From NCBI GenBank assembly GCA_036986155.1, contig BTRA01000001.1, positions 14,775 through 78,774 on the forward strand: a stretch of 64,000 bases of DNA. The letters are read 5' to 3'. The stretch is from JACZXQ01 sp036986155. Lineage in GTDB: Bacteria > Gemmatimonadota > Gemmatimonadetes > Longimicrobiales > Gaopeijiaceae. The notes below the pieces were generated by a model, which had not been told where the DNA came from, did no database searches, and worked only from the letters and a program-made list of their open reading frames with translations. This document shows positions 44,472-53,684 of this stretch, piece by piece. Position 1 is the stretch's first letter; every line of letters begins with the position of its first letter. A program made the position numbers and the translations under genes.

Positions 44472-47147
44472 ATGATGTCATCTAGAGGGTTTCTTCGGCT
44501 GGTTCTCGTGAGCCTTCTGGCTGTTGCCGGGTCGTTCGACGTGGCGCGAGGCCAGCGTCTTCAAGACCGGAGGGGCGTGCTCGAGGCGGGCCTGGTCATC
44601 CGGCAGTTGGACGGGGTCAAACGAGTCTTGATGATCGGGGCCCATCCCGATGACGAGGACACCAATCTGCTCACCACGCTCGCGCGAGGGATGGGGGTCG
44701 AGACGGCGTACCTATCCCTTACCCGTGGCGACGGCGGACAGAATCTAATCGGTCCGGAGTTGGGCGAGGGGCTGGGCATCATCAGGACCGGTGAGCTCGA
44801 GGCGGCGAGGGCGTTGGATGGTGGAGCGCAGTTCTTCGGGAGGGCCTTCGACTACGGGTACTCCAAGAGTGCCGCCGAGGCCTTCCGCCACTGGCCTCGC
44901 GATGGATTGGTCGAGGATGTCGTAAGAATCATCCGAACCTACAGGCCACAGGTCGTCGTGACGGTGTGGAGTGGCACTCCGCGGGATGGTCACGGACAGC
45001 ATGAGGCGGCGGGCCTCGTCGCTATCGAGGCGTTCGACGCAGCCGGGGACCCGGGCCGATACCTTGCCGTGGGTGAGCCGTGGCAGGCGGACAAGCTTTA
45101 TCGCTCAGTGCGCTTCGGCAGGGAGACCGGCCCGGTTCAGATCGAGACGGGCACGTACGATCCACTGCTGGGGCGGTCCTATTTCCAGCTCGCCATGGAG
45201 AGCCGCAGCCAACACAGGTCGCAGGACATGGGTGCTCCCCAGCCCTTGGGGCGCCGGCCATCCGGTCTGGAGCTGATCCGGAGCCTCGTGGCCGACTCTG
45301 GCGTGGACGGGATCTTCGCGGGCGTCGATACGACACTGGTCGGGCTCGCACAGGAGTTGCGCCAGCCCGCTGCGAATGCGGTCGGAGAGCGCTTCGCCTC
45401 CTACCGCGGGTATCTCCGTCGCGCGGAGGGGGCGCTCGCGGTGCTTCGTCTCGACCGGGGCGCGCCGCCTCTAGCGAGCGCTGTGTTGGAGCTTCAGGCC
45501 GCGATGGCGCTCGTCGAGGAGGAGGATCCCGAGGGCGGTACATCCCTCTCTCGCGAGCTTTCGGCCCGTCTCGAGCGAGCGGGATATGCCCTGAGGCTCG
45601 TCAGTTCGCTCGTGTACGACGTGCGCGTCGACGACGACCTCGTTTCCGAGGGCGACGAACTCAGGCTCGATGTGCGCGTGTGGAACGGCGGCAGATTCGC
45701 CGTGAACGCTCAGGTGCCCCGGGTGCGCACACCGGGGGGTGGCTGGTCCGTTGAGGTCGAGGAGTCCGGTGGGTCGACTGCGGGACCCGCTCTGGTGGCT
45801 CCCGGCGATGTCGCAGTTTGGACGTTTCGCGTGGTGGTTCCGTCCGGCGCGGATGTCTCGGAACTCTACTACTTGAAGCGGCCCCGCCGGGGGGAGATGT
45901 ACGACTGGGAGGGTGAGGGCGACCTCGCCGGCGACCCGCGCAATCCGCCAGTGCTCTCTGCCGTCACCGAATACACGATCACGGTTCCTGGCGTGGCGAG
46001 CCCTGTTACGCTCAGCGTGTCGGCCGCTGCGGAGTTCGTCGGGGTAGACAAGGCCCGAGGCGAGTTCCGGAAGCCCCTGCTCACGCTTCCGGCGCTTTCC
46101 GTGGGTGTGGAGCCTGCGACGATGGCTTGGCCAAGTGGCCTGCAGGAGGCGCGCACCGTCAGGGTTCTCCTTCGCAACGAGGCGCAAACGGGCACCTCCG
46201 GATCGCTGACCCTCCAGGCGCCCGACGGCTGGACCGTAGTGCCCGCCGAGCAGCCATTCGAGTTCGACGTACCCGGCGCGGGTCGGGCGTTCACGTTCAG
46301 TGTGCGGCCGGGGCCGACGGTGGGTGAAGGCACACACGTGTTCAGCGCCGTGGCGGTCACCGAAGACGGGCGACGGTTCGACCGTCGGGTCGACGTAATC
46401 GACTATCAACACATTCCACGCAGCCTCTACTTCGCGCCCGCCCAGACCAGGGTATCCGTGTTCCCGGTCAGTGTGGCTGATGGGCTCCGGGTCGGATACA
46501 TCACGGGGTCGGGGGACGGGGGTCTCGAGGCTCTGCGGCAACTCGGCATCAACGCACGCGAAGTCGGATCGGATGCCGTACGTGACGGTGATTTTTCGGG
46601 TTTTGACGTCATCGTGCTGGGGATCCGCGTGTATGAAACACGCCCCGACCTGGCAGCCGTCAACGACCAACTCCTCGAGTTTGCCCGCTCCGGAGGCACC
46701 GTGGTCGTGCAGTACAACAAGTACGAGTATCCTGCCGGAGGGTACGCGCCTTTCCCTGTCAGCATGGGTAGCAGGCCAGTGGATCGAGTCACCGACGAAA
46801 ACTCGCCCGTGACGTTCGTGGACCCCGAATCTCCGGTGCTCACGACGCCGAATCGGATCGGAATGGCCGACTTCGACGGTTGGGTCCAGGAGCGCGGGCT
46901 GTACTTCCTCAAAGAGTGGGATGATCGCTATACGCCGATTCTCGAACTCACCGACCCTGGAGAGGAACCTAAGCGCGGCTCGGTAGTCGTCGCGCCGGTG
47001 GGCGACGGACTCTATATGTACGCGGCGCTTGCGTTCTTCAGGCAGTTTGCTGCCGGTGTGCCAGGCGCATATCGGATCTTCGCCAACTTGGTCTCGCTGA
47101 CCGGTGACGAATGGCGCGAGTACACTGAGACGGAGGGACGGCCCTAG
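44472..47147 (+). CDS. secreted PIG-L-family deacetylase with C-terminal GATase-like domain
   Basis: About 891 aa. Signal peptide 1-28, ending ARGQ. The catalytic LmbE/PIG-L domain has GAHPDDE (56-62), LSLTRGDGGQNLIGPE and the distal His in GHGQHEAAG. A beta-rich middle (about 380-640) is followed by a GATase1-like fold (RVGYITGSGDGGLEALRQLG, VIVLGIRVYETRP, GGTVVVQYNKYEYPAGG). It probably deacetylates N-acetyl-sugars outside the cell. Its TAG shares a base with the next GTG (TAGTG), so it is coupled to the small membrane protein and symporter: hydrolysis plus uptake. Confidence 0.85.
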   Translation: MMSSRGFLRLVLVSLLAVAGSFDVARGQRLQDRRGVLEAGLVIRQLDGVKRVLMIGAHPDDEDTNLLTTLARGMGVETAYLSLTRGDGGQNLIGPELGEGLGIIRTGELEAARALDGGAQFFGRAFDYGYSKSAAEAFRHWPRDGLVEDVVRIIRTYRPQVVVTVWSGTPRDGHGQHEAAGLVAIEAFDAAGDPGRYLAVGEPWQADKLYRSVRFGRETGPVQIETGTYDPLLGRSYFQLAMESRSQHRSQDMGAPQPLGRRPSGLELIRSLVADSGVDGIFAGVDTTLVGLAQELRQPAANAVGERFASYRGYLRRAEGALAVLRLDRGAPPLASAVLELQAAMALVEEEDPEGGTSLSRELSARLERAGYALRLVSSLVYDVRVDDDLVSEGDELRLDVRVWNGGRFAVNAQVPRVRTPGGGWSVEVEESGGSTAGPALVAPGDVAVWTFRVVVPSGADVSELYYLKRPRRGEMYDWEGEGDLAGDPRNPPVLSAVTEYTITVPGVASPVTLSVSAAAEFVGVDKARGEFRKPLLTLPALSVGVEPATMAWPSGLQEARTVRVLLRNEAQTGTSGSLTLQAPDGWTVVPAEQPFEFDVPGAGRAFTFSVRPGPTVGEGTHVFSAVAVTEDGRRFDRRVDVIDYQHIPRSLYFAPAQTRVSVFPVSVADGLRVGYITGSGDGGLEALRQLGINAREVGSDAVRDGDFSGFDVIVLGIRVYETRPDLAAVNDQLLEFARSGGTVVVQYNKYEYPAGGYAPFPVSMGSRPVDRVTDENSPVTFVDPESPVLTTPNRIGMADFDGWVQERGLYFLKEWDDRYTPILELTDPGEEPKRGSVVVAPVGDGLYMYAALAFFRQFAAGVPGAYRIFANLVSLTGDEWREYTETEGRP

Positions 47148-47302
47148 TGGAGGAACGAGTCGAGCACCCCGAGGATGACGACGGGCGCATCGGGGTGTTC
47201 CCGAGTTGGAATGCGTTATACGTGACGGTGGTGGTGTACACGGTGGCCATGATCGTGCTGTTGTACGCGTTCACGGTTCTGCTCGACTACAGCACTCCAT
47301 GA
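47147..47302 (+). CDS. 51-aa single-pass membrane protein, candidate symporter subunit
   Basis: A short frame with an acidic N-terminus (EERVEHPEDDDG), then VFPSWNALYVTVVVYTVAMI and a hydrophobic stretch to about residue 46, one or possibly two turns of TM helix. GTG 47147 overlaps the deacetylase stop by one base, and its TGA overlaps the symporter ATG (ATGA), so it is coupled on both sides. Small partner proteins are known for other SSS carriers (DUF485 with ActP, DUF997 with PanF, DUF3311 with MctP, DUF4212). I cannot place this one in those families. Confidence 0.7.
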   Translation: MEERVEHPEDDDGRIGVFPSWNALYVTVVVYTVAMIVLLYAFTVLLDYSTP

Positions 47303-48990
47303 CCGGAGTCGATTGGGCGGTCTTCCTCTTCTATTTCGTAGGCGTGGTGGGCTTCGCTTTTTACCATAGTCGCAAGAACGTCGGGCTCGAGGGCTACTTC
47401 CTCGCCAATCGTCGGCTTCCGTGGGCGGCGATCGGCCTCTCGGTGATGGCCACGCAGGCCAGCGCCATCACCTTCATCGGCACGACTGGCCAGGCCTTCG
47501 ACGACGGCATGGAGTTCATCCAGGTCTACCTACCGCAGCCGCTGGTCATGGTGATCCTGTCTGTCGTGTTCGTGCCGTTTTTTTACAGAGCCAAGCTCTA
47601 CACGGCATACGAGTATCTCGAGAATCGATTCGACCCGAAGACCCGCTCCTTGACCGCTTTCTTGTTCTTGGTCTCGCGCGGGCTCGCGGCGGGGATCGTT
47701 TTGTATGCGCCGGCGATCGTGCTGTCCGTGATCATGGGATGGGACGAAACGGTGACCATCTTGATCATGGGTGTTATTACCATCCTTTACACCATCGTGG
47801 GCGGAATCACGGCGGTGATTTGGACCGATGTGGTCCAGATGTTGATGATGTTCGCCGGCATCGGGGTGGCGGTCGCCATTCTGTTCGGGACGCTGCCGCC
47901 CGAGGTGGGCGTGGGCGACGTGATCTACATCGGTGGCATCCAGGAGATGTGGAAGAGCATCGACCTGTCGTGGGACCCGACCAACCGCTACACGCTGTGG
48001 ACGGGGGTCATCGGTGGGTTCTTCCTGGCGCTGGCCTACTTCGGCACCGACCAGAGTCAGGTCCAGCGTTACCTCACGGCCAGGTCCCTCAAGCAGAGCC
48101 GGCTGGCATTGATCTTCAACGCGTTCGTGAAGGTCCCGATGCAGTTTCTCATCCTGTCCATCGGAGTCCTGTTGTTCGTGTTCTACCACTTCGAGCAGCC
48201 ACCACTGATCTTCAACTCGGCCGAGGTGGCGATGGTCGAGGCGAGTGATCTGGGGGCCGACTACCGAGATTTGACCGCCCAGCAGACGCGGCTTCATGGC
48301 GAGCGCCGGGAGGCGACGTTGGGCCTGCTCGAGGCGCGCCGGCAGGGTGACGAGGTGTCATCCTACCAGACGAGTATCCGAGACTACGACGCACAGATTT
48401 CTGGGCTTCGCAGGGAGGCAAAGGGCCTGATCGCCGAGGTGAGAGGGGCTTCGTCGAACGACGTCAACTACGTCTTCCCGTCCTACCTCGTCCGGTATGT
48501 CCCCGCGGGGCTTCTGGGACTGATGATCGCCGTCATCTTCGCGGCGGCGATGTCCTCTCTCGACTCGGAGCTCACTGCCTTGTCCAGTGCCACCGTCATC
48601 GATTTCTATCAACGGTGGTTCCGTCCGGAGGCTTCGGACGCACACTACCTCTTGGTGTCACGTTTGACCACGTTTTTTTGGGGTGCTATGGCGGTGGTGG
48701 TTGCGCTGTTCGCCGGCCGTCTGGGCTCGCTGATCGAGGCCGTGAATCTGGTCGGGTCGTATTTCTACGGCTCGCTGCTCGGCGTCTTCCTGCTTGGCTT
48801 CATGGTGCGGCGGGCGAACGGTACCGGAGCATTCTTCGGCCTATTAGCGGGCATGGGTTCGGTGGCGCTCGTAGCTATGACGACTGAGATCTCATTCCTG
48901 TACTACAACGTGGTGGGCGCGGTCGTGGTGGTAGTCGTGGGATCGTTACTCAGTGGTGTTACCGGAGGGCGGCTGCCCGAAGCGGCCTAG
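47299..48990 (+). CDS. SSS-family sodium:solute symporter
   Basis: A 563-aa, about 14 helix protein. FYHSRKNVGLEGYFLANRRLPWAAIGLSVMATQASAITFIGTTG in TM1-2 is typical (positions 18-62, cited by parts), as are AYEYLENRFD and YFGTDQSQVQRYLTA. An insertion of about 70 charged, coiled-coil-like residues (DYRDLTAQQTRLHGERREAT onwards, about residues 320-385) separates two helices. Likely sugar, amino-sugar or sialic acid uptake, given the deacetylase upstream. Confidence 0.9.
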   Translation: MTGVDWAVFLFYFVGVVGFAFYHSRKNVGLEGYFLANRRLPWAAIGLSVMATQASAITFIGTTGQAFDDGMEFIQVYLPQPLVMVILSVVFVPFFYRAKLYTAYEYLENRFDPKTRSLTAFLFLVSRGLAAGIVLYAPAIVLSVIMGWDETVTILIMGVITILYTIVGGITAVIWTDVVQMLMMFAGIGVAVAILFGTLPPEVGVGDVIYIGGIQEMWKSIDLSWDPTNRYTLWTGVIGGFFLALAYFGTDQSQVQRYLTARSLKQSRLALIFNAFVKVPMQFLILSIGVLLFVFYHFEQPPLIFNSAEVAMVEASDLGADYRDLTAQQTRLHGERREATLGLLEARRQGDEVSSYQTSIRDYDAQISGLRREAKGLIAEVRGASSNDVNYVFPSYLVRYVPAGLLGLMIAVIFAAAMSSLDSELTALSSATVIDFYQRWFRPEASDAHYLLVSRLTTFFWGAMAVVVALFAGRLGSLIEAVNLVGSYFYGSLLGVFLLGFMVRRANGTGAFFGLLAGMGSVALVAMTTEISFLYYNVVGAVVVVVVGSLLSGVTGGRLPEAA

Positions 48991-49037
48991 ATTCGACCCG
49001 AGCCCTTTAGGGCGGCGATGGGTTCTTGCGGCAAGCG

Positions 49038-50117
49038 TCAGTCTCCGAATGAAACCCCCAAGCTGCGGGCTGTACGGACCACGTCGCCGTCCACCGGAAC
49101 TCGCTTGATCTCCGCGACCGCCTCGGCCAGTGGTACGGCCAGCACTTCCGGCGGAGCCAACGCCACCATGCACCCGAAGCAGCCGTCCTTCACGAGGTTG
49201 ACTGCCGCGGCCCCGAACCGTAGTGCGAGGAGTCGGTCATAAGCATTCGGCTGTCCGCCTCTTTGGAGATGTCCTAGCGCGAGCGACCGCGTCTCCCGGC
49301 CGGTGCGCTCGCCGATTTCGTGGGCCAACCGGTCTGCTATACCACCGAGCCTCTCCGTCTTACCTGTTCCGCCCTGTTCCACCAATACCGTGTGACCTCC
49401 TAGAGGAAAAGCGCCCTCAGCCGCCACCACGATGGCGAACCCGACCTCTCCGTCATACCGGTCATCGATCTTCTCGCACACGGTGTCGAGCCGATAGGGG
49501 ATCTCGGGAATGAGGATCACATCCGCTGTACCGGCGAGGCCCGCGAACAGCGCGATCCAACCGGCACCGCGGCCCATCACTTCTACTACCATCACACGGC
49601 TGTGGGCTTCCGCAGTGGAGTGGAGCTTGCTGATCGCGTCCGTCGCGGTTTCGACCGCAGTATGGAAGCCGAACGTTACCTGCGTTGCGGCCAGGTCGTT
49701 GTCGATGGTCTTGGGCACGCCGACCACAGGCAGGCCCTTCATCGAAAGCCTAGACGCGATCCTGAGTGATCCGTCACCGCCGATGGCGATGAGAGCGTCG
49801 AGACCGCGTCGCTTGAACTCGCTGACCACCTCGTCGGACCTATCGACCAACCGGATCTCCCCGTCGGGGCCCTCGACTGGCCACTCGAGGGGATTTCCGC
49901 GATTGGTGCTGCCGAGGATCGTTCCACCGGTGTGGGTGATGCCCCGGACCGAGTCGCGTGTGAGGGGCACCAGCCCGTCTTCCTCGAAGAGGCCCTGATA
50001 CCCACGGCGGATGCCGACCACGTCCCAACCCAGGTTCAATGCCGATAGCGACGCGGCCCTGATGACGGCATTGAGCCCCGGGGCATCCCCGCCGCCAGTA
50101 TTGATGGCAACCCTCAA
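49038..50117 (-). CDS. pfkA: 6-phosphofructokinase (PfkA family)
   Basis: A 359-aa kinase. GGGDAPGLNAVIR, IGGDGSLRIA, and PKTIDNDL with catalytic Asp in TIDND; MGRGAGWIALFAGLA and EGAF follow. The residue equivalent to E. coli Gly104 is Gly (GGDGS), favouring ATP over pyrophosphate, but position 124 is Lys (PKTIDND), as in PPi enzymes and in ATP-using trypanosomal and related PFKs. Catalyses fructose 6-phosphate phosphorylation. Convergent with the symporter gene. Confidence 0.92.
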   Translation of the reverse strand: MRVAINTGGGDAPGLNAVIRAASLSALNLGWDVVGIRRGYQGLFEEDGLVPLTRDSVRGITHTGGTILGSTNRGNPLEWPVEGPDGEIRLVDRSDEVVSEFKRRGLDALIAIGGDGSLRIASRLSMKGLPVVGVPKTIDNDLAATQVTFGFHTAVETATDAISKLHSTAEAHSRVMVVEVMGRGAGWIALFAGLAGTADVILIPEIPYRLDTVCEKIDDRYDGEVGFAIVVAAEGAFPLGGHTVLVEQGGTGKTERLGGIADRLAHEIGERTGRETRSLALGHLQRGGQPNAYDRLLALRFGAAAVNLVKDGCFGCMVALAPPEVLAVPLAEAVAEIKRVPVDGDVVRTARSLGVSFGD

Positions 50118-50238
50118 GAGTCGGCTCCGTGTCGGTTGGTGGGCATGAGAGTGCGCGCCCGGATAAGAACCTCCCGGACGCGCACTCTGTTCCGTTTACT
50201 CCACCCGCCCTGAGACGCACGGAAGGGCGACAGCGGGT

Positions 50239-51384
50239 CTATCTGAACCGAATAGTGGCTCCTGTCTCTACGCCCCAGAAACCTTCACTCGCACCCCCTT
50301 CGGCCTTGAGTTGGCCAAAGAGTCCCCGGACCCGGGGGAAGAGGTCGAAGGCCCTGAATAGCCGAAGAGGTAGATTCAGCCCACCCCGGAGGATCCAGCC
50401 GGACCCGGCGCCGAACCCGTCGTCGTTCCGGTCCTGGATCCGCACGTCGACCATCGGGTGGATGTAGACCGTCGAGCCGACGGGCACCGCGCCGCCGATA
50501 CCGGCCATGAACAGGTTCTGCGATCCGGTGCTGAGGATCGAATCGCCCAGAACGGTTCCGGTGTCGTCGATGAGTTGGAGGCTCAAGTCCCCATCGGTCC
50601 GCCATAGGTTGGCGACGAAGAGGTTCCAGGTGGAGCTACCGGCACGGAATGCGTACGATGCGTCGACCCGGACCCGGTCGCCCGCCTGAAAGAGGTTGCG
50701 ACCGTCCAACTGATCCGACTGGAAGGTCTGGAACATGACGCCTCCCGTGAACTTCCCGGTCTCTCCCACATTCCTGTCCAGGGCCAGGCGAATCCTGCTC
50801 TCGTTTCCGGGCGAGTAAGAGAAGGCTGTATCTGCACTCGGCGCGAAGTCGTCCGCCAAGCGATAGCTGGCGCCGAGTCCCACACCCCAACTGCCGATGC
50901 GGTGCACTGTAGCCATGCCGGTCGTGATCGCCAACCCCGTGCCCCATGTCGCTTCGTTGAAGCCCAGAAGGTCGGAAGAGAGTACGGAAGCCACTACGGC
51001 TTCTTCCGTGTTGTGCGTCGCATTTCCCGTGGGGAGCGCCGCGCCCACCGTGAGCACGGCCCAGGGGCTCGCCTGAAAACTCAGTCGTACGCGCGTGTCG
51101 ACCGCACCGTTTAGCACGAAGGTCTGGTTCCCACGCTCGACCCGGCCTTCGGCCCACGCGGCGTACACGTCGGCCGAGAACTTCTCGTTCACCGAAAACC
51201 GATAGGCGATCGGGACCAGGAGGAGGTTCGCCACATCTATTCCCAACGCGTCGTCGAACGAAAGGCCCTGGAAGTTCACGCTGACGCCGAGGCTTTGCTG
51301 GACCCCCTGTGCCTCTAATGCCCCCGTGGTCAGAATAGCCGCCGCGAGGGCCGCCGCTCCGTATTGTTTGGCGCGGGCAATCAT
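50239..51384 (-). CDS. outer-membrane beta-barrel protein
   Basis: A 381-aa protein with signal peptide 1-25 (ALEAQG). Alternating hydrophobic/polar residues in 10-12 residue stretches run through the mature part, with turns such as NEKFSADVYA, SPWAVLTVGAALPTGNA and GSGWILRGGLNLPLRLF. It ends ...ATIRFR, with a penultimate Phe typical of barrels recognised by BamA. Function is unknown; possibly a porin-like partner of the adjacent lipoprotein. The ATG overlaps that gene's stop (ATGA). Confidence 0.75.
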   Translation of the reverse strand: MIARAKQYGAAALAAAILTTGALEAQGVQQSLGVSVNFQGLSFDDALGIDVANLLLVPIAYRFSVNEKFSADVYAAWAEGRVERGNQTFVLNGAVDTRVRLSFQASPWAVLTVGAALPTGNATHNTEEAVVASVLSSDLLGFNEATWGTGLAITTGMATVHRIGSWGVGLGASYRLADDFAPSADTAFSYSPGNESRIRLALDRNVGETGKFTGGVMFQTFQSDQLDGRNLFQAGDRVRVDASYAFRAGSSTWNLFVANLWRTDGDLSLQLIDDTGTVLGDSILSTGSQNLFMAGIGGAVPVGSTVYIHPMVDVRIQDRNDDGFGAGSGWILRGGLNLPLRLFRAFDLFPRVRGLFGQLKAEGGASEGFWGVETGATIRFR

Positions 51385-52781
51385 CGAAGGCCTCCCCCCC
51401 GTGGCGGGCGCGGGATCCGAAGCCGGAACACGGCTGTGGATGTGGTGGTCGTTGTGGTGCCCTCCTGGCCGCTCGCTTCCTGGGTGGGGTCCCGATCGTC
51501 GGTCTGTCTTTGGGAGGCCCCGGTGGTCGTGGCACCCTGATCCAGCACGCCAACGGAGGGGCTCGGATTCACGTCGTTGGCCGTCTTGGTCAAGAAGTCT
51601 TGGTTGGATGCGACGTAATCGTTCGCTCCGGGCACCCCCGTGGCTCCGCCCCCCAACTCGGGTGCGCCGGTGCTTTCCACCTGATCGGTCGTCGTAGCGC
51701 TGGCCGACGCCAAACCCTCGGCTTCGACCGAGGCCGCGACAGCGGGCGCATAACCCGGATCCATGGAAGCCGCCCGCTGGAAGAAGGCCTGGGCCTCCTG
51801 ATAGTCGCCTCGGTCCATGGCCATCAAGCCCTGGCCGTAGGCGAGGAAGGCGAGCAGGTTCTCTGCTCGGTTGGCGTTGATCGCCTCGCGCTCGGCAGGC
51901 GTCAACTCGGCGCCGAGGACATCGAGCACCTGGAAGACCACGTTCTTCTCCATGTCGAAGAGGGCCTCCAACAAATCCTCGTTCTGAATGGTTCCCGCCG
52001 ACTCGGCCCGCACGGTGTTGAGCACGTCGGCATCGAACCGGAGGGCGTCGGTCCCGAGCGTCGTCAACGCTCCCTGCACGACATGCTCGGATCGCAGCAT
52101 CCGTCCTGCGCGGGCGCCAGTGGCTGAGGACGTGTAGCCCGTCTCGGTGAGTGCCATCTCGTCGAGCAGAGACTGAATCTGCGTCCGCTCGAGCACAGTG
52201 AGCGCATTCGATAGTGACAGATCAGTGATCATCATGTCTGCCATCGCGACCTGGAGTGGCAGCAGGTCCTCGTTGTCCGAGATCAGGCGGAACGGGAAGA
52301 CAGCCACCGTGCGGGGCCTCGGGGCTGCCGAGGTCAGCTCGGATTCCCGGTCCAGGGCTGTCCGAGCCTCGGACTGTAGCTCGCGCCGAACCATGAGAAG
52401 TAGCCTCTCGCGAAGCTGGTTCTTGAGTGGATCCGATTCCCCGACGTCGAGGTATGTGGAGTATGCCTCACGGGCACCTCCCCAATCTTCCATCGCCTCA
52501 TTCGCGAGACCCAGGTAGAAAAAGGCCGCACCCGTCCCACCTCCATCATCTACGACCATGCCCAACGTCGTGCGAGCGTCGTCGAATCGTTCGGCCTTGT
52601 AGAGAGCGATGCCGAACTGGGTCCGCAGGTCCAGGTCATCGGGCCTGGCCTCGGCTGCTTGTTGCAACCGCGGGACGTCGGCCGCAGTGACATCCGGCAT
52701 GCCGGACGCACACCCAGCCACGAAAACAGCGAGGACGAAGGGGAAGATGGCCCTGGGACTACTGCGCTGCGGCATGCTCAT
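51381..52781 (-). CDS. TPR/CsgG-like lipoprotein
   Basis: A 466-aa lipoprotein. Lipobox FVAGC (about Cys23). TPR-like repeats follow at about 38-130 (DLRTQFGIALYKAERFDDA, then AFFYLGLANEAMEDWGGAREAY). A CsgG-like domain (RTVAVFPFRLISDNEDLLPL, ADMMITDLSLSNALTVLERTQI, RAGRMLRSEHVVQGAL) covers about 160-265; another TPR, then a Ser/Thr/Gly-rich low-complexity tail ending in a proline-arginine cap. GAGGAA precedes ATG 52781. It overlaps the barrel gene, so lipoprotein and barrel are probably co-produced partners at the outer membrane. Confidence 0.78.
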   Translation of the reverse strand: MSMPQRSSPRAIFPFVLAVFVAGCASGMPDVTAADVPRLQQAAEARPDDLDLRTQFGIALYKAERFDDARTTLGMVVDDGGGTGAAFFYLGLANEAMEDWGGAREAYSTYLDVGESDPLKNQLRERLLLMVRRELQSEARTALDRESELTSAAPRPRTVAVFPFRLISDNEDLLPLQVAMADMMITDLSLSNALTVLERTQIQSLLDEMALTETGYTSSATGARAGRMLRSEHVVQGALTTLGTDALRFDADVLNTVRAESAGTIQNEDLLEALFDMEKNVVFQVLDVLGAELTPAEREAINANRAENLLAFLAYGQGLMAMDRGDYQEAQAFFQRAASMDPGYAPAVAASVEAEGLASASATTTDQVESTGAPELGGGATGVPGANDYVASNQDFLTKTANDVNPSPSVGVLDQGATTTGASQRQTDDRDPTQEASGQEGTTTTTTSTAVFRLRIPRPPRGGGLR

Positions 52782-52952
52782 CGGAAGCTTCCTCGGGGGA
52801 GGGAAACTACTTAACCGGGCGAACCCTGGAAGAAAGGGCTCGCACTCGGGTTCAAGGCGTTCTAAATTTAGTGGGCGGGATTTCGGTGGGCAAAGGTTTT
52901 CTAACGCCGTTGTTGCCGCGTCCGCCTGCTTTCGGCGCGAGCAGGTAAGGGT

Positions 52953-53684
52953 GTGAGGCCTTCTTCTCGGAGATGCTTGTTGCGGATTCTGACCCCGATC
53001 GGGTCTCTTGTTGCCGCTTTCGGCCTGTTGATGACTGCGCCGCATGTTTCCGCGCAGGCGGCTGACGACGACCTTCCGACCGTAGCGGTGCTGGATTTCA
53101 CCGGCCTCATGATGGGCCAGGGCGGGAATTCCGCGCCGCTGGGGAAGGCGGTCTCCAGCATGCTCATCACCGAACTGACGGATCGGCCAGGGATCAGGGT
53201 CATCGAGCGTTATAGGCTCCAAGATCTTCTCACCGAGCAAAAATTGGCGCTATCGGGACGTGTGGACGAGAGCACCGCGGTGGAGATTGGAAAGATTCTC
53301 GGCGCGCAATACGTCATTCACGGGCAGGTCACCAGCATCCTCGAGCAGCTCCGCATGGATATGCGGGCGGTCGATGTCGAGACGTCCGAGGTCGTGGAAG
53401 CTCAGAAGATGACGGACCGGACCAGCGAACTGTTGTCGGTCGTGGTGCGCATGGCCGACTCATTCGCGTCCAGCCTCGACTTGGAAGCTCCGTCCTCTCG
53501 AGCTCGAGCGGAGGCGATCCCGACCAGGTCCACGATCGAATTCTCTAGGGGAGTCGATTTCGAGGACCGGGGTGACGTCGAAAAGGCGTTGGAGCACTAC
53601 CGGAACGCGGTCGAGATCCATCCGAACCACCGGGCGGCCCAAAGGGCGATTGCTCGCCTGGAGAACAGCGGGAAGGGGAATTGA
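52953..53684 (+). CDS. CsgG-like domain protein with C-terminal TPR
   Basis: A 243-aa exported protein. Signal peptide 1-36 (HVSAQA). PTVAVLDFTGLMMGQG starts the CsgG domain, which continues through MLITELTDRPGIRVIERYR and IGKILGAQYVIHGQV. A TPR (FEDRGDVEKALEHYRNAVEIHPNH) closes it. CsgG-like domains form outer-membrane or periplasmic oligomers; there are no curli genes here. GTG start 52953. The stop shares a base with the next ATG (TGATG). Divergent from the TPR/CsgG lipoprotein. Confidence 0.82.
   Translation: MRPSSRRCLLRILTPIGSLVAAFGLLMTAPHVSAQAADDDLPTVAVLDFTGLMMGQGGNSAPLGKAVSSMLITELTDRPGIRVIERYRLQDLLTEQKLALSGRVDESTAVEIGKILGAQYVIHGQVTSILEQLRMDMRAVDVETSEVVEAQKMTDRTSELLSVVVRMADSFASSLDLEAPSSRARAEAIPTRSTIEFSRGVDFEDRGDVEKALEHYRNAVEIHPNHRAAQRAIARLENSGKGN

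Noticed and set aside
49038..50117. Pyrophosphate-dependent PFK
   Set aside because: The GGDGS motif (Gly, not Asp, at the 104 position) favours ATP despite the Lys at 124.
52953..53684. Curli secretion system (CsgG)
   Set aside because: Only the domain resembles CsgG; no csgA, csgB, csgE or csgF-like genes are present and a TPR is fused.
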